Shown here piece after piece: positions 28,206 through 37,767 of a stretch of DNA of 64,000 nt. The notes beneath the pieces are model-generated. The model was not told the DNA's origin. It saw only the letters and a program-made list of their open reading frames with translations, and ran no database searches. Made by a program: the position numbers and the translations under genes. Source of the DNA: JBDXHU01 sp039989475 (GTDB taxonomy: Bacteria > Pseudomonadota > Gammaproteobacteria > Pseudomonadales > Halieaceae); NCBI GenBank assembly GCA_039989475.1, contig JBDXHU010000010.1, positions 310,001 through 374,000 on the forward strand, in the 5' to 3' direction. Each line of letters opens with the position of its first letter. Within the stretch, counting starts at the first letter, position 1.

Positions 28206-28223
28206 AGGGGCAGTAATGCCCCT
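28206..28223 (+). terminator. Stem-loop after the second MMPL gene
   Basis: A stem AGGGGCA/TGCCCCT with a GTAA loop lies 3-20 bp after the stop. The following TAAATCTTG is only weakly T-rich, so termination may be partial. It separates the lipid locus from the pilus operon. Confidence 0.5.
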
Positions 28224-28353
28224 TAAATCTTGTCAGCTTTTGTGTGCAATTCACCGCTAAGTCTCATAAACTATTGCTTATTGAACAGGGGCTTGCAACG
28301 ACGATGATGGTATCGCTCGTTGCTCAACGCAATGGGTGCGTACAAACAACGAG

Positions 28354-29289
28354 ATGTATCTCGAATACTACGGTCTCGACAAACCACCCTTCCGCATCAC
28401 GCCGGACACCCAAGTATTCTTTGAAGGTTGTGAACGAGGTGCCACGCTGCACGCTCTTTGCTATGCCGTGCAGCAGGGCGAGGGCATTGTCAAGGTGGTC
28501 GGCGAGGTAGGCAGTGGCAAGACCATGCTCTGCCGAATGTTGCCGGTCAAGCTCGGCGCAACCGTCGACTGGGTGTACCTTGCCCATCCCAGCCTCTCAC
28601 CGACCCAGACCTTGCATGAAATTGCCCGTGAACTGGGGCTGGGCGTACCTGCCAGGACAGATAAGCTGGTCGTTATGCGGCGACTGCATGAACTGCTGCT
28701 GAGTCATCATGCGCGCGGCCGCCAGGTGGTGGTGCTGGTCGAGGAAGCCCAGGAAATGCCGCTGGACACCCTCGAGGAAATTCGCCTGCTGTCAAACCTG
28801 GAGACCGACGAATACAAGTTGCTGCAGATCGTCTTGTTTGGCCAGCCTGAGCTGGATGAGAAGCTGGCCAGTTCAAGAATCCGCCAGTTGCGTGAGCGCA
28901 TTACCCACAGTCTCTACCTGTCGCCACTGCGGCTTGACGATATTCACGCCTACCTGAACTACCGCATGCGAACCTGTGGTTATACCGGCCCAGACCTGTT
29001 CTCGCGGCAGGTTGCCAAAATGATCGCCGGTTATTCACATGGACTGGCGCGACGCATCAATATTCTCGCTGACAAGGCATTGCTGGCGGCCTTCACCCAG
29101 GATCGCCATAGCCTGTCGGTAAAAGACATTCACACAGCAGCCCGGGACAGCGATTATCAGAAACCCTGGCGCTGGTGGCGACCCTGGTCCATAGCTGCCC
29201 TGGTGCTGGCTATGTCTGCAGGCCTGCTAATACCTATAAATGACCATATCGGACCGGCTCCTGCCAGTGTCGTGGAGAGTGAACCATGA
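28354..29289 (+). CDS. mshM: MshM/ExeA-type AAA ATPase
   Basis: I chose the ATG at 28354 (311 aa) because family members begin MYLEYYGL; an in-frame GTG at 28336 would add six residues. The Walker A motif is GEVGSGKTM (about 50-58). Walker B lies in VVVLVEEAQEM, with sensor residues in LLQIVLFGQPEL. The C-terminal region has a single membrane helix (SIAALVLAMSAGLLIPI) ending in a short periplasmic tail. MshM/ExeA proteins help assemble the secretin or energise pilus machinery at the inner membrane. It leads the MSHA-like operon and overlaps the secretin gene by ATGA. Confidence 0.85.
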   Translation: MYLEYYGLDKPPFRITPDTQVFFEGCERGATLHALCYAVQQGEGIVKVVGEVGSGKTMLCRMLPVKLGATVDWVYLAHPSLSPTQTLHEIARELGLGVPARTDKLVVMRRLHELLLSHHARGRQVVVLVEEAQEMPLDTLEEIRLLSNLETDEYKLLQIVLFGQPELDEKLASSRIRQLRERITHSLYLSPLRLDDIHAYLNYRMRTCGYTGPDLFSRQVAKMIAGYSHGLARRINILADKALLAAFTQDRHSLSVKDIHTAARDSDYQKPWRWWRPWSIAALVLAMSAGLLIPINDHIGPAPASVVESEP

Positions 29290-30896
29290 AACGCCAGAGT
29301 ATGATCGTGGCGCTGCTATGTCTGCCGGGCCTGCTGGCGGGCTGTGACAGTTTGCGAGAAAAGCCGGATCTGTCGACGGGGCATGTGCAGGAGGCCGGGC
29401 CTGTAGTCGAGAAGACTGATATTCCGGCGCCGGTGAAAATTACGCCGATTGTGCCTGAGCCCGCCCCTCCCGGCACAGATATCACCCACACCGTCGTGGT
29501 CTATGATGTGCCGGTCAAGGAACTGCTGTTTTCCCTGGCGCGCGACTCGGATCTCAACCTGGATATTGACCCGGATATTGATGCGACCATCACCATCAAT
29601 GCCGTTGACCAGCCGTTGGTACCACTGCTGGAGCGTATCGCCGATTCCACCGACCTGCGCTATGAACTGCAGGACAATTTGTTGCGCGTGCGACGCGATA
29701 CGCCCTTTATGCGCAACTACCGGCTCGACTCACTGAATATGGCCAGGCGCAGTTCCGCCAACGTGGCGGTGGCGACCCAGATTCAATCCACCGGTAGTGG
29801 TGCCGGTGGTGACAGTTCCTCCACCAACGTGGGTAATAGCTCGGACACCCTGGTTCAAATCAACTCGGACTACGATTTCTGGGCCACTCTCTACGGCAAT
29901 ATAGATTCCTTGCTCAGCGACGGGGTCGTGGATGAAGGCGCCCTTGAGGAAGCGGGCAACCCCAATATTGTTATGAATCGCGAAAGCGGTGTATTGGGCG
30001 TACGCGCCACCAAACGGCAGCACGCTGAGATACAGCGCTTTTTGGATACTGTTGAGAACAGTATTGGCAAGCAGGTATTGATTGAAGCCACCATAGCCGA
30101 GGTCCAGTTGAGCGACTCATACCAGGCGGGCATTGACTGGAGCTTGCTGCAGGCGGAGGGCAACAGTGGCGTCAACCTTGATCAGTCCATTGTTAATGAG
30201 TCCTTACAAAGTCCACCGAATTTTGTCTTCAATATCACCAACTTCAATGGCAGTGACGTACTGTCGGCGACGCTGACCGCCCTGGAGACTTTTGGTGACG
30301 TCAGTGTCATGTCCAGTCCCAAGGTGATGGCCATGAATAATCAGACCGCAGTGTTGAAGGTGGTCGACAACCTGGTGTACTTCACCCTGGAAGTGAACAT
30401 AGACAGCTCTTCGACGACAATTGGCGAAGGCCGCCTGACCACCTTTGAGACCGAAATTTTCACGGTGCCGGTTGGCTTTGTCATGACGGTAACGCCCTTT
30501 GTCGACGAAGAAAACGAGGTCATTCTCAATGTGCGGCCGACCATATCCCGGGTTATCGATTATGTGCAGGATCCCAACCCGGCCCTGGCCGAGGCCGACG
30601 TGGTCAGCGAGATTCCGGTTATTCAGGTGCGAGAAGTGGAATCCGTGTTGAAAGTTGCCAGCGGGAATATCGCGGTGATTGGCGGTCTCATGCAGGACGA
30701 AATCCAGCGCAACTCCACAGGTGTGCCCCTGCTGGGTTCATTGCCGATGTTGGGCTCCGCTTTTCGCTACGACGATGATTCGACAAAGAAGAGCGAACTG
30801 GTGATATTTATCCAGCCCCGGGTAATTTCCAACGCTAGCCTGCAGGGTGATTTACAAGACTACCGGCGCTATTTGCCAGTGGCGCCGCCGCGCTGA
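29286..30896 (+). CDS. mshL: MshL-like pilus secretin, lipoprotein
   Basis: This 536-residue protein has a lipoprotein signal (LLAGC, lipidated Cys20). An N-terminal secretin-and-TonB-like domain follows (VVVYDVPVKELLFSLARDSD), then an N1-type domain (GVLGVRATKRQHAEIQRFLD) and the C-terminal secretin barrel (QVLIEATIAEVQLSDSYQAGIDW, VSVMSSPKVMAMNNQTAVLKV, IGGLMQDEIQRNSTGVPLLG). It forms the outer-membrane pore through which the pilus passes. A serine- and glycine-rich linker lies at about 165-185. Confidence 0.9.
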   Translation: MKRQSMIVALLCLPGLLAGCDSLREKPDLSTGHVQEAGPVVEKTDIPAPVKITPIVPEPAPPGTDITHTVVVYDVPVKELLFSLARDSDLNLDIDPDIDATITINAVDQPLVPLLERIADSTDLRYELQDNLLRVRRDTPFMRNYRLDSLNMARRSSANVAVATQIQSTGSGAGGDSSSTNVGNSSDTLVQINSDYDFWATLYGNIDSLLSDGVVDEGALEEAGNPNIVMNRESGVLGVRATKRQHAEIQRFLDTVENSIGKQVLIEATIAEVQLSDSYQAGIDWSLLQAEGNSGVNLDQSIVNESLQSPPNFVFNITNFNGSDVLSATLTALETFGDVSVMSSPKVMAMNNQTAVLKVVDNLVYFTLEVNIDSSSTTIGEGRLTTFETEIFTVPVGFVMTVTPFVDEENEVILNVRPTISRVIDYVQDPNPALAEADVVSEIPVIQVREVESVLKVASGNIAVIGGLMQDEIQRNSTGVPLLGSLPMLGSAFRYDDDSTKKSELVIFIQPRVISNASLQGDLQDYRRYLPVAPPR

Positions 30897-30906
30897 GCCA
30901 ATACCA

Positions 30907-32601
30907 ATGAGCCTGCTGCTGGAAGCCCTCAAGAAAGCCGCCCTGGAAAAGCGCAACCGGGCTGATGCCGCGACTGACGTGCCTGCGGTCGGGCAGCAGG
31001 AGACGCCGGCAGGCGACAGCCCTGAACTGCCTGCGGTGAGCAAGGCTGCCGCCGACTACCTGGCACATCAGGCACCCCAGCATCGCCCTGTAGTTGATCC
31101 TGATGCGGGTGCCCAGTCCGATCCAGAGCTGGTTCCGGAATCGGTTCCGGAATCCGTGGAAAATTCCCAGCCGCTGGCGGATTTTTCGTTGAACCCCGAG
31201 TCCCTGGCGGAAGCTGGAGCTGAGACAGCAGTCGAGCCAGAGCCAGAGCCAGAGCCGGAACCTCAGCCGGAACCTCAGCCGGAACCTGAACCTGAACCTG
31301 AATCTCAGCCTGAGCCGGAACCCGCAGCGTCAGATTTCCTCGCCGACCTTTCTTATTCAGAGCAAATTCCCGCGGAGGAGCCGGCGCCGGCGGTAGAGGA
31401 TCTGGACCTCGATCTCAACCAGGCTATTGTTGATCAGCATCTCAGTGTGGAAGACCTGAGCGATGCGGAGGACTTGTTGGCGGACCGGGAAGCACTGGCG
31501 CGGGCGGAATCTGACAATCGCAAAGTGGCACTCACGAAATTGATGGACAATAGCCGGCAAGTGGCCAGGGAGTCTCGCCGTCGCGGGGCAATTCTCTACA
31601 CACTGCTGACCCTGACCGCATCTGGCGCCATCGGACTCTACTATTATTACCTGTCCTCCAGCGAGGAAGCGGAGCGCGCGCCGATTATCGCCAGCGACAT
31701 GCTGGCGCCGGCGCCCGATACCGAGGCGCCCGCGGAGTCAAGCGCTGTGGATGAGGCCGCTGTGAATGAGACCACTGTGGCGCAGGCAGATGTCGCTGTG
31801 ACTGTACCGGGAGCGGCGCAGGATAGCGGCGACGCAATGGTTGCTGATGCGCAGATGACTACCGCCGCGCCAGCCGCTGCTGACAGCATTACCGCAACCC
31901 TGACAGCCTCGGCTCAACCCGCTCCAGCGAGAGCACAGGTAGATTCCGGGATTCGCGCAGCACTTGCAGGTGGCGAGACCTCGTCGCCCCAGGTGATATT
32001 GGAGCGTCGCGAGGTTCCGCGGCCCGCCAATCGCGCCATCAGGGCAGGCTATGAGGCCTATCGGCGCGGTGATCTGGACGCGGCGGAACTTGCCTACGCT
32101 GATGCATTGGCGTTAGCACCGCGGCAGCGGGATGCCTTGCTCGGCGCAGCCGGTGTTGCGGTACAGAAAGGGCAATTCCAGCAAGCCCTGCGCCTGTACC
32201 AGCGGCGCCTGGCGGATGACCCGAATGATGCCTATGCCCAGGCTGGGTTGCTGGCCCTGGCTGGCCAGGGGCCTACCGACCCGGAGTTGCGCAGCGAGGT
32301 CAAACTCTTGTTGCAAGATCATCCCCAGGAAGCGCATCTACATTTCCTCTTGGGCTCCCTGCAGGCAGCGGCGGGAGAGTGGCGCGACGCCCAGCAGGCG
32401 TTCTTTGAAGCCCGCAGCTGGGATAAAGCAAATGCTGACTATGCCTATAACCTGGCGGTCGCACTGGATCATATCGACCAGCCGGCGCAGGCACTGCGAC
32501 AGTACCAGGACGCTCTGGGCCTGGCGCAGTTGGGGCGGGCGAATTTTGACAGGGAAGTTGTGCGCAACCGCGTGCAACAATTGGGAACTGCGGCGCAATG
32601 A
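30907..32601 (+). CDS. MshN-like TPR protein with Pro-Glu-rich linker
   Basis: The ATG at 30907 gives 564 residues beginning MSLLLEALKKAALEKR, a typical MshN/GspB-like opening. A long acidic N-terminal region contains a (P-E)n/(P-Q) stretch at about residues 110-140. One membrane helix follows (about 235-250, AILYTLLTLTASGAIGLYYYY), and the C-terminus is periplasmic with TPR repeats (about 375-560). MshN-type proteins tie the inner-membrane platform to the secretin. The next gene starts inside its stop codon (ATGA). Confidence 0.8.
   Translation: MSLLLEALKKAALEKRNRADAATDVPAVGQQETPAGDSPELPAVSKAAADYLAHQAPQHRPVVDPDAGAQSDPELVPESVPESVENSQPLADFSLNPESLAEAGAETAVEPEPEPEPEPQPEPQPEPEPEPESQPEPEPAASDFLADLSYSEQIPAEEPAPAVEDLDLDLNQAIVDQHLSVEDLSDAEDLLADREALARAESDNRKVALTKLMDNSRQVARESRRRGAILYTLLTLTASGAIGLYYYYLSSSEEAERAPIIASDMLAPAPDTEAPAESSAVDEAAVNETTVAQADVAVTVPGAAQDSGDAMVADAQMTTAAPAAADSITATLTASAQPAPARAQVDSGIRAALAGGETSSPQVILERREVPRPANRAIRAGYEAYRRGDLDAAELAYADALALAPRQRDALLGAAGVAVQKGQFQQALRLYQRRLADDPNDAYAQAGLLALAGQGPTDPELRSEVKLLLQDHPQEAHLHFLLGSLQAAAGEWRDAQQAFFEARSWDKANADYAYNLAVALDHIDQPAQALRQYQDALGLAQLGRANFDREVVRNRVQQLGTAAQ
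31236..31327 (+). repeat. Pro-Glu/Pro-Gln-coding short tandem repeat
   Basis: Six-base GAGCCA/GAACCT-type units repeat in frame and code alternating P-E and P-Q in the MshN-like protein. The rod-like PE stretch probably spaces the cytoplasmic N-terminus from the membrane helix. Unit number is likely to vary between strains. Confidence 0.75.
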
Positions 32602-34292
32602 GCGATAACAGGAAAGTGCGACTGGGTGATCAGCTTTTGGATAAGGGCTTGATTACCGAGGACCAGATTGCTATCGCGCTCACCGAGCAAAAGAAGACCG
32701 GCAAGCTGCTGGGTGAGTCCCTGGTTGACCTCGGCTTCCTGTCCGAAGCCGTTATGCGCGACATGCTGGGTGAGGCCCTGGGTAGTGCCAGTATTGACCT
32801 CAGCTCCGTCGTGCCCGATCCGGACGCGCTGGAACTGGTCGACAAGCAATTAGCCGCGCGACACATGGTGTTGCCGGTTAGCTATGATCCTGCCGAACGT
32901 CGCCTGCAGTTGGCGATGACCGATATTTTCGACGTGATGATGCTGGACCGGGTTCGCGCCAGCCTGCCCCAGGATATTGAGGTGCAGCCTATACTGGCCG
33001 CCGCGGGGGATATTCAGAAAGCGCTGGATAACTTTTATGGCTACGAGATGTCAGTGGATGGCATCCTGCGCGAGATTGCAACCGGCGAGGTCGATTACCA
33101 GAGCCTTGGCGAAGGCGAGAGTGAATACAGCCAGCCAATGGTGCGCCTGGTCGATGCCATTCTCGCAGATGCGGTCAAACGTGATGCCTCGGACATTCAC
33201 TTTGAACCCGAGTCGAGCTTCCTGCGCCTGCGCTATCGCATTGATGGGGTCATGGTGCAGATTCGCAGCCTCCACAAGGATTACTGGGCGGCCATGGGGG
33301 TGCGTCTCAAGGTGATGGCCAACCTCAACATCGCCGAGACACGATCACCCCAGGATGGTCGTATCACGCTCAAGGTCGGTGGCCGTGAGGTCGATTTCCG
33401 GGTCTCGGTGCAGCCCACTACTTACGGGGAAAACGTGGTGCTGCGGGTACTGGACCGGGCCAAGGGCATCGTGCCGCTGGAAGACTTTAACCTGTATGAG
33501 GACACCCTGGCCCAGCTGAAGCTGCTGATGAGCCGACCCGAGGGCATTATTCTGGTCACCGGTCCCACCGGTAGTGGTAAGACCACCACCCTCTATTCCA
33601 TGCTGAATTTCCGCAAATCCATCGAGGTCAACATCATGACCCTGGAGGATCCGGTGGAATACCCGATGGACCTGGTGCGACAGACCTCTATTGGTGAGGC
33701 CTCGAAGATGGACTTCGCCAGCGGCATCCGGTCGCTGATGCGGCAGGACCCTGACATTATCCTGGTAGGTGAGGTGCGCGACCCGGAAACCGCGGAGATG
33801 GCCTTCCGCGCTGCCATGACCGGTCACCAGGTATTTACCACCCTGCATACCAACTCAGCCATGGGCGCGATTCCACGGCTGGCCGATATTGGTGTGAAGC
33901 CCGATATTCTGGCTGGCAACATGATCGGCATTATCGGTCAGCGGCTGGTGCGAAACCTGTGTGGCGAGTGCAAGCAGCCACGTGAGGCGGAGGAGTTCGA
34001 ACAGGTGATCCTCGGCGTGGAGGAAGCTATCACGCTATATGACCCGGTGGGTTGTGAGCGTTGTGGCGGTAGCGGCTATCGCGGGCGTCGCCTGGTAATT
34101 GAGGTGCTGACGATTGACGACGGTTTCGATGAGCTAATCGCCAACCAGGCGACCCTGGGACAGTTTGAACAACATGCCCGGCATGCCGGTTTTCGCAGTA
34201 TGGCCGAAGATGGCATCCGCCTTATTATCGATGGCAGCACCACCGTGGAAGAGCTCAGCCGCGTGGTCGACCTGACAGCGAGGCTTAAGTAG
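32598..34292 (+). CDS. mshE: MshE-type pilus assembly ATPase with cyclic-di-GMP-binding MshEN domain
   Basis: This 564-residue protein has two N-terminal MshEN motifs. The first, beginning RLGDQLLDKG at residue 8, fits the known 24-residue pattern RLGxxLxxxGxxxxxxLxxxLxxQ except for one L-to-I change. The second is more degenerate (LLGESLVDLGFLSEAV). The GspE-type motor follows: Walker A GPTGSGKTT (322-330), the Asp box with EDPVEYP, Walker B IILVGEVRDPETAE, the His box HQVFTTLHTNSA, and a four-cysteine zinc site (CGEC and CERC). It powers pilus extension from the cytoplasm. MshEN domains bind cyclic-di-GMP, so assembly is probably cyclic-di-GMP controlled. Confidence 0.92.
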   Translation: MSDNRKVRLGDQLLDKGLITEDQIAIALTEQKKTGKLLGESLVDLGFLSEAVMRDMLGEALGSASIDLSSVVPDPDALELVDKQLAARHMVLPVSYDPAERRLQLAMTDIFDVMMLDRVRASLPQDIEVQPILAAAGDIQKALDNFYGYEMSVDGILREIATGEVDYQSLGEGESEYSQPMVRLVDAILADAVKRDASDIHFEPESSFLRLRYRIDGVMVQIRSLHKDYWAAMGVRLKVMANLNIAETRSPQDGRITLKVGGREVDFRVSVQPTTYGENVVLRVLDRAKGIVPLEDFNLYEDTLAQLKLLMSRPEGIILVTGPTGSGKTTTLYSMLNFRKSIEVNIMTLEDPVEYPMDLVRQTSIGEASKMDFASGIRSLMRQDPDIILVGEVRDPETAEMAFRAAMTGHQVFTTLHTNSAMGAIPRLADIGVKPDILAGNMIGIIGQRLVRNLCGECKQPREAEEFEQVILGVEEAITLYDPVGCERCGGSGYRGRRLVIEVLTIDDGFDELIANQATLGQFEQHARHAGFRSMAEDGIRLIIDGSTTVEELSRVVDLTARLK

Positions 34293-34294
34293 CC

Positions 34295-35497
34295 ATGGCG
34301 GATTATCGCTACAAGGCGATGGACGCCTATGGCAAGGTCCACCGCGGTCGGCTGCAGGCCAAAAACGAAATGGATGTATCTTTCCGGCTGGAGAACCAGG
34401 GCCTGGACTTGATCACCTGCGCGTCCATACGACGGGGTCGCTCGCGACTGGTCAGTGGTGCTATCAACCGACGCGACCTGATTAATATGGTATTCCACCT
34501 GGAGCAGCTGACCCGCTCCGGGGTGCCACTGCTGGAGGGCCTCTGCGACCTGCGCGATAGCGTGGCGCCTGGCTATTTTCGCGACGTACTGGCAGGCCTG
34601 GTAGAAGAGATCGAAGGCGGCAAAAATTTCTCCGCGGCGCTGGCCCAGTTCCCGCGCGATTTCGATAATGTGTTCGTGGCCCTGGTTGCTGTGGGAGAGG
34701 AGTCCGGGGAGCTACCCAGGGTACTCAAGCAAATGGGTGATAACCTGCGCTGGTCCGACGAATTGATCGCCAATACCAAGCGCATTGTCATGTACCCGGC
34801 CATAGTCGCGGTGGTGGTATTTGGGGTCACCGCCTTTCTGATGATCTACCTGGTGCCGCAAATTATTCCCTTTGTGGAAGAGCTGGGCGGCGTGATCCCC
34901 CTGCACACCAAGGCGCTGATGGCAGTCTCCGACTTCTTTGTAAATTACTGGCCGCTGATATTCATGCTGCCGGTGGCGGTGCTGGCTTTCCTGCAATTAG
35001 CAGCCCGAAGCCGCCCCGAGCTGCGCTATGGCCTGGACGGCTTGAAGCTGCGCCTGCCCCTGTTTGGCGCCATCTCCTTCAAGATCAAGTTGGCGAGGCT
35101 GGCGACCTATATGGCCCTGCTTTACTCTGCCGGCATCACCGTGCTGCGCTCACTGGAGATTTGTGAGGACGTGGTGGATAACGTTTATATGTCTACGGCC
35201 CTGGACAAGACACGCACGGCTATCGCCGACGGCGGTGGCATCTCCGACAGTTTCGCCCAAACTGATATGTTTCCACCGCTGGTCATCCGTATGCTCAAGG
35301 TGGGTGAGAGCACCGGTAACCTCGATGATGCATTGCTGAATGTCAGTTATTTCTACAACCGCGAGGTGCAGGAAGCTATTGATACTATCGAGCCGGCAAT
35401 CAGTCCCATATTGACGGTAATCATGGGCACATTGCTGTGCTGGATCATGATGTCGGTGCTGGGTCCCGTATGGGACGCGATGGCAAGGGTGCAATAG
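34295..35497 (+). CDS. mshG: GspF/PilC/MshG-type inner-membrane platform protein
   Basis: This 400-residue protein has the type II secretion F fold. It carries two repeated cytoplasmic helical domains and three membrane helices (about 170-190, 215-235, 370-390). Family segments include FHLEQLTRSGVPLLEGL and YMALLYSAGITVLRSLEICEDVV, with VIRMLKVGESTGNLDDAL near the end. It begins three bases after the ATPase gene. It forms the inner-membrane base on which the MshE motor acts. Confidence 0.9.
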   Translation: MADYRYKAMDAYGKVHRGRLQAKNEMDVSFRLENQGLDLITCASIRRGRSRLVSGAINRRDLINMVFHLEQLTRSGVPLLEGLCDLRDSVAPGYFRDVLAGLVEEIEGGKNFSAALAQFPRDFDNVFVALVAVGEESGELPRVLKQMGDNLRWSDELIANTKRIVMYPAIVAVVVFGVTAFLMIYLVPQIIPFVEELGGVIPLHTKALMAVSDFFVNYWPLIFMLPVAVLAFLQLAARSRPELRYGLDGLKLRLPLFGAISFKIKLARLATYMALLYSAGITVLRSLEICEDVVDNVYMSTALDKTRTAIADGGGISDSFAQTDMFPPLVIRMLKVGESTGNLDDALLNVSYFYNREVQEAIDTIEPAISPILTVIMGTLLCWIMMSVLGPVWDAMARVQ

Positions 35498-35501
35498 GGC
35501 G

Positions 35502-37154
35502 ATGCAGCGCGTCTTCTATTATTCCGGCTACCGCATGAAAGTGTTTGAGTGGGACGACAAGCGCCTGCTCGGCTGCTATGAGTTTGAGCCCGACGAAGAC
35601 GGTTTTGGGGCCTTCGAGCAGTTCCTGCAAGAGGCGATACCGCTGCCGGCGCGTTTGCTGGTGGATATGATTGAGGAGGATTTCCGCCGTGAGAATATCC
35701 CCCATGTCAGCGCGCGCGACCGCAAGTCGCTGGTCCATCGCCTGATCGAACGGCATTACCGGGACGAGCCTTACGTGCACGCCAAGGTGCTGGGCCGCAG
35801 CAGCGCCGGAAGGCGCGACGACCAGGTGCTGATGTCCGCCCTGACCAATATGGACGTGCTCAATCCCTGGTTGGAGAGTATGGATGAATACGAGGTCACC
35901 CTGGCGGGAATCTGGTCCCTGCCGCTGATCACACAGCGGCTGCTCAAGCCGCTGCGGGCCAGGGCGGAAAACAGCCTGGTGGTCACCCGACAGATCCGGT
36001 CTACCCTGCGCAATTCCTATTTCCGTAATAGCAAATTGTTGTTGTCGCGCCAGGTCCGGTTTGACAAGGAAGTGTGGGAGCAGGACAGCACGGAATTGTG
36101 GGTAGATCACTTGCAGCGTGGCGCCCGCGAAGTATTCAATTTTCTCACCAACCAGCGCGTCATAGAGCCGGGTGATTCCCTGCAAGTCTACTGCGTGGTG
36201 CCGGAATCCCAGCTGGATGAAGCCCGGGATCTTGTCTCCGACAGCAATGAAATTCGCTACGAGTTATCCGGCCTGGAACAGCTACTTAAGGCGTTCAAAC
36301 TCAAGGGTATAGAGGGGCAGGGTACTGATGCGCTATTCGCCTACATCTGCAGTAGCGAACCCTTGCTGCGTGATCACTATGGCACCAATGAACAAAAGCG
36401 TCGTTTTAACCATTACTATGTCGATCGATTTATTACCCAGGTGGAAGAAATCGGGACCCTGTTGTTTGTTACCGCCGCGGTACTGCTGGCACTGAACAGC
36501 ATGCAATTGGGGCGACAAGTCAATGCGCTCGATTACGCCACCAATCAGGCTGCGGCCCAATATAACTCGGACTTCGGTGGCATAGAGGAGCAGTTGAACA
36601 GTGCTGTCACCGTGCGCGATACCGTGCTGACTGTGGCCGAGTTTAAAGCCGAGGCGGCGCGAGCGCCGCAGGCGCTGTTCGGCCCGGTTGGGCGTGTACT
36701 GGGTGACCCGCGCTTTGCGGCGCTGCAGTTGCAGCGACTTGAGTGGCAAAAATACAGTGGCGCCGAGGCGCTGCAGCTGCTGGATTCCCACCGGGCGCAA
36801 ACGGCCACGGCAGACAATCCCTATCAGGAGGACTACGGCTACGACCAGTACGACGAGTACGGCGAGGACCTTGGTGCCGCTGATGCGCGTCGTGCTGTGC
36901 TGCACCTGAAGGGCTATATGAACACCGAAGGTCTTAGCTATACCAACACCCAGGACCGCATGCATGCGGTCGCTGAGCAGCTGCAAAATCTGGCTGAGGT
37001 TCAGGAGGTGATGCTGATAAGAATGCCTGCCGATGTGCGGCCGCAGTCCCGCTTCACTGACCAGGTGGGCCGGGTCATACAGCGAGATAGCGCCGCCGAG
37101 GAAAAAGATCGCTTTGAACTACTGCTGTTGCTGGAGGATGGCAGTCGTGCTTGA
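35502..37154 (+). CDS. GspL/PilM-N-like assembly platform protein
   Basis: I do not recognise a precise family for this 550-residue protein. A large cytoplasmic N-terminal part (about 1-312) is followed by one membrane helix (315-336, TLLFVTAAVLLALNSMQL) and a periplasmic part. That is the topology of GspL, or of PilM fused to PilN. The order before an M-like and a C/MshK-like gene supports this. No ATP-binding motifs of intact PilM are obvious. An unusual acidic, tyrosine-rich insert (QEDYGYDQYDEYGEDLG, about residues 440-460) lies in the periplasmic domain. Confidence 0.6.
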   Translation: MQRVFYYSGYRMKVFEWDDKRLLGCYEFEPDEDGFGAFEQFLQEAIPLPARLLVDMIEEDFRRENIPHVSARDRKSLVHRLIERHYRDEPYVHAKVLGRSSAGRRDDQVLMSALTNMDVLNPWLESMDEYEVTLAGIWSLPLITQRLLKPLRARAENSLVVTRQIRSTLRNSYFRNSKLLLSRQVRFDKEVWEQDSTELWVDHLQRGAREVFNFLTNQRVIEPGDSLQVYCVVPESQLDEARDLVSDSNEIRYELSGLEQLLKAFKLKGIEGQGTDALFAYICSSEPLLRDHYGTNEQKRRFNHYYVDRFITQVEEIGTLLFVTAAVLLALNSMQLGRQVNALDYATNQAAAQYNSDFGGIEEQLNSAVTVRDTVLTVAEFKAEAARAPQALFGPVGRVLGDPRFAALQLQRLEWQKYSGAEALQLLDSHRAQTATADNPYQEDYGYDQYDEYGEDLGAADARRAVLHLKGYMNTEGLSYTNTQDRMHAVAEQLQNLAEVQEVMLIRMPADVRPQSRFTDQVGRVIQRDSAAEEKDRFELLLLLEDGSRA

Positions 37155-37767
37155 GTTGCTCAGGGCAGTAGCCTGGCAGGCGCACCTACCAGGCCTGATG
37201 CGCTTGCTGTCCACACTGATCCTGCTGGTGCTGTCCCTGGTCTATCACCTGCAGGTGCGCAGTGACCTGAAGTTCTCTGAGAGTAACAACCAGGTGCAGT
37301 TGGCGCTGATTGAAGAGGCGCGGCAGGCACAGGATATGCTCAATGCCAATATTGACCAGTATCGCAGGCTGCGGGCGGATGGCTATATTGGCGAAGTTCA
37401 GCGCTTGCAGTGGATTGAAACCTTCAGTGAGTTGGCCGAGGCACTGCAGCTAACCAATGTTAAGTTTACGCTCGATGGCAGCAAGCCGGTGCAGCAGGAC
37501 CAGGACCCCTATTGGCGCCCGGAGGTGGCCATGCAGGTGACACACATGAAGCTGGAAGTGCAACTGGTGCACGAGGGTGACTTGTACCTGTTGCTGAATG
37601 GCTTGCAGGCCCGGGCCCCGGGTATGTTTAGCATAGAAAGTTGCAAAATCGACTGGCAAACGGATGAGTACTACCAGCGCAGTCTCAGCCGCCTGCGCGG
37701 TATTTGCGAACTCAACTGGTACACCATGATAGATATCACCGAAACCTGGTCTGGAGATTCAGTGTGA
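37147..37767 (+). CDS. GspM/PilO-like bitopic membrane protein
   Basis: I prefer the GTG at 37147 because a GGAGGA ribosome site sits about 8 bases upstream; an in-frame ATG at 37138 overlaps that site. The 206-residue protein has one membrane helix (about 14-34), a coiled-coil stretch (NQVQLALIEEARQAQDMLNA) and a small periplasmic alpha/beta domain, as in GspM/PilO. It overlaps the L-like gene by eight bases and the next gene by GTGA, which suggests equimolar complex subunits. Confidence 0.6.
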   Translation: MLELLRAVAWQAHLPGLMRLLSTLILLVLSLVYHLQVRSDLKFSESNNQVQLALIEEARQAQDMLNANIDQYRRLRADGYIGEVQRLQWIETFSELAEALQLTNVKFTLDGSKPVQQDQDPYWRPEVAMQVTHMKLEVQLVHEGDLYLLLNGLQARAPGMFSIESCKIDWQTDEYYQRSLSRLRGICELNWYTMIDITETWSGDSV

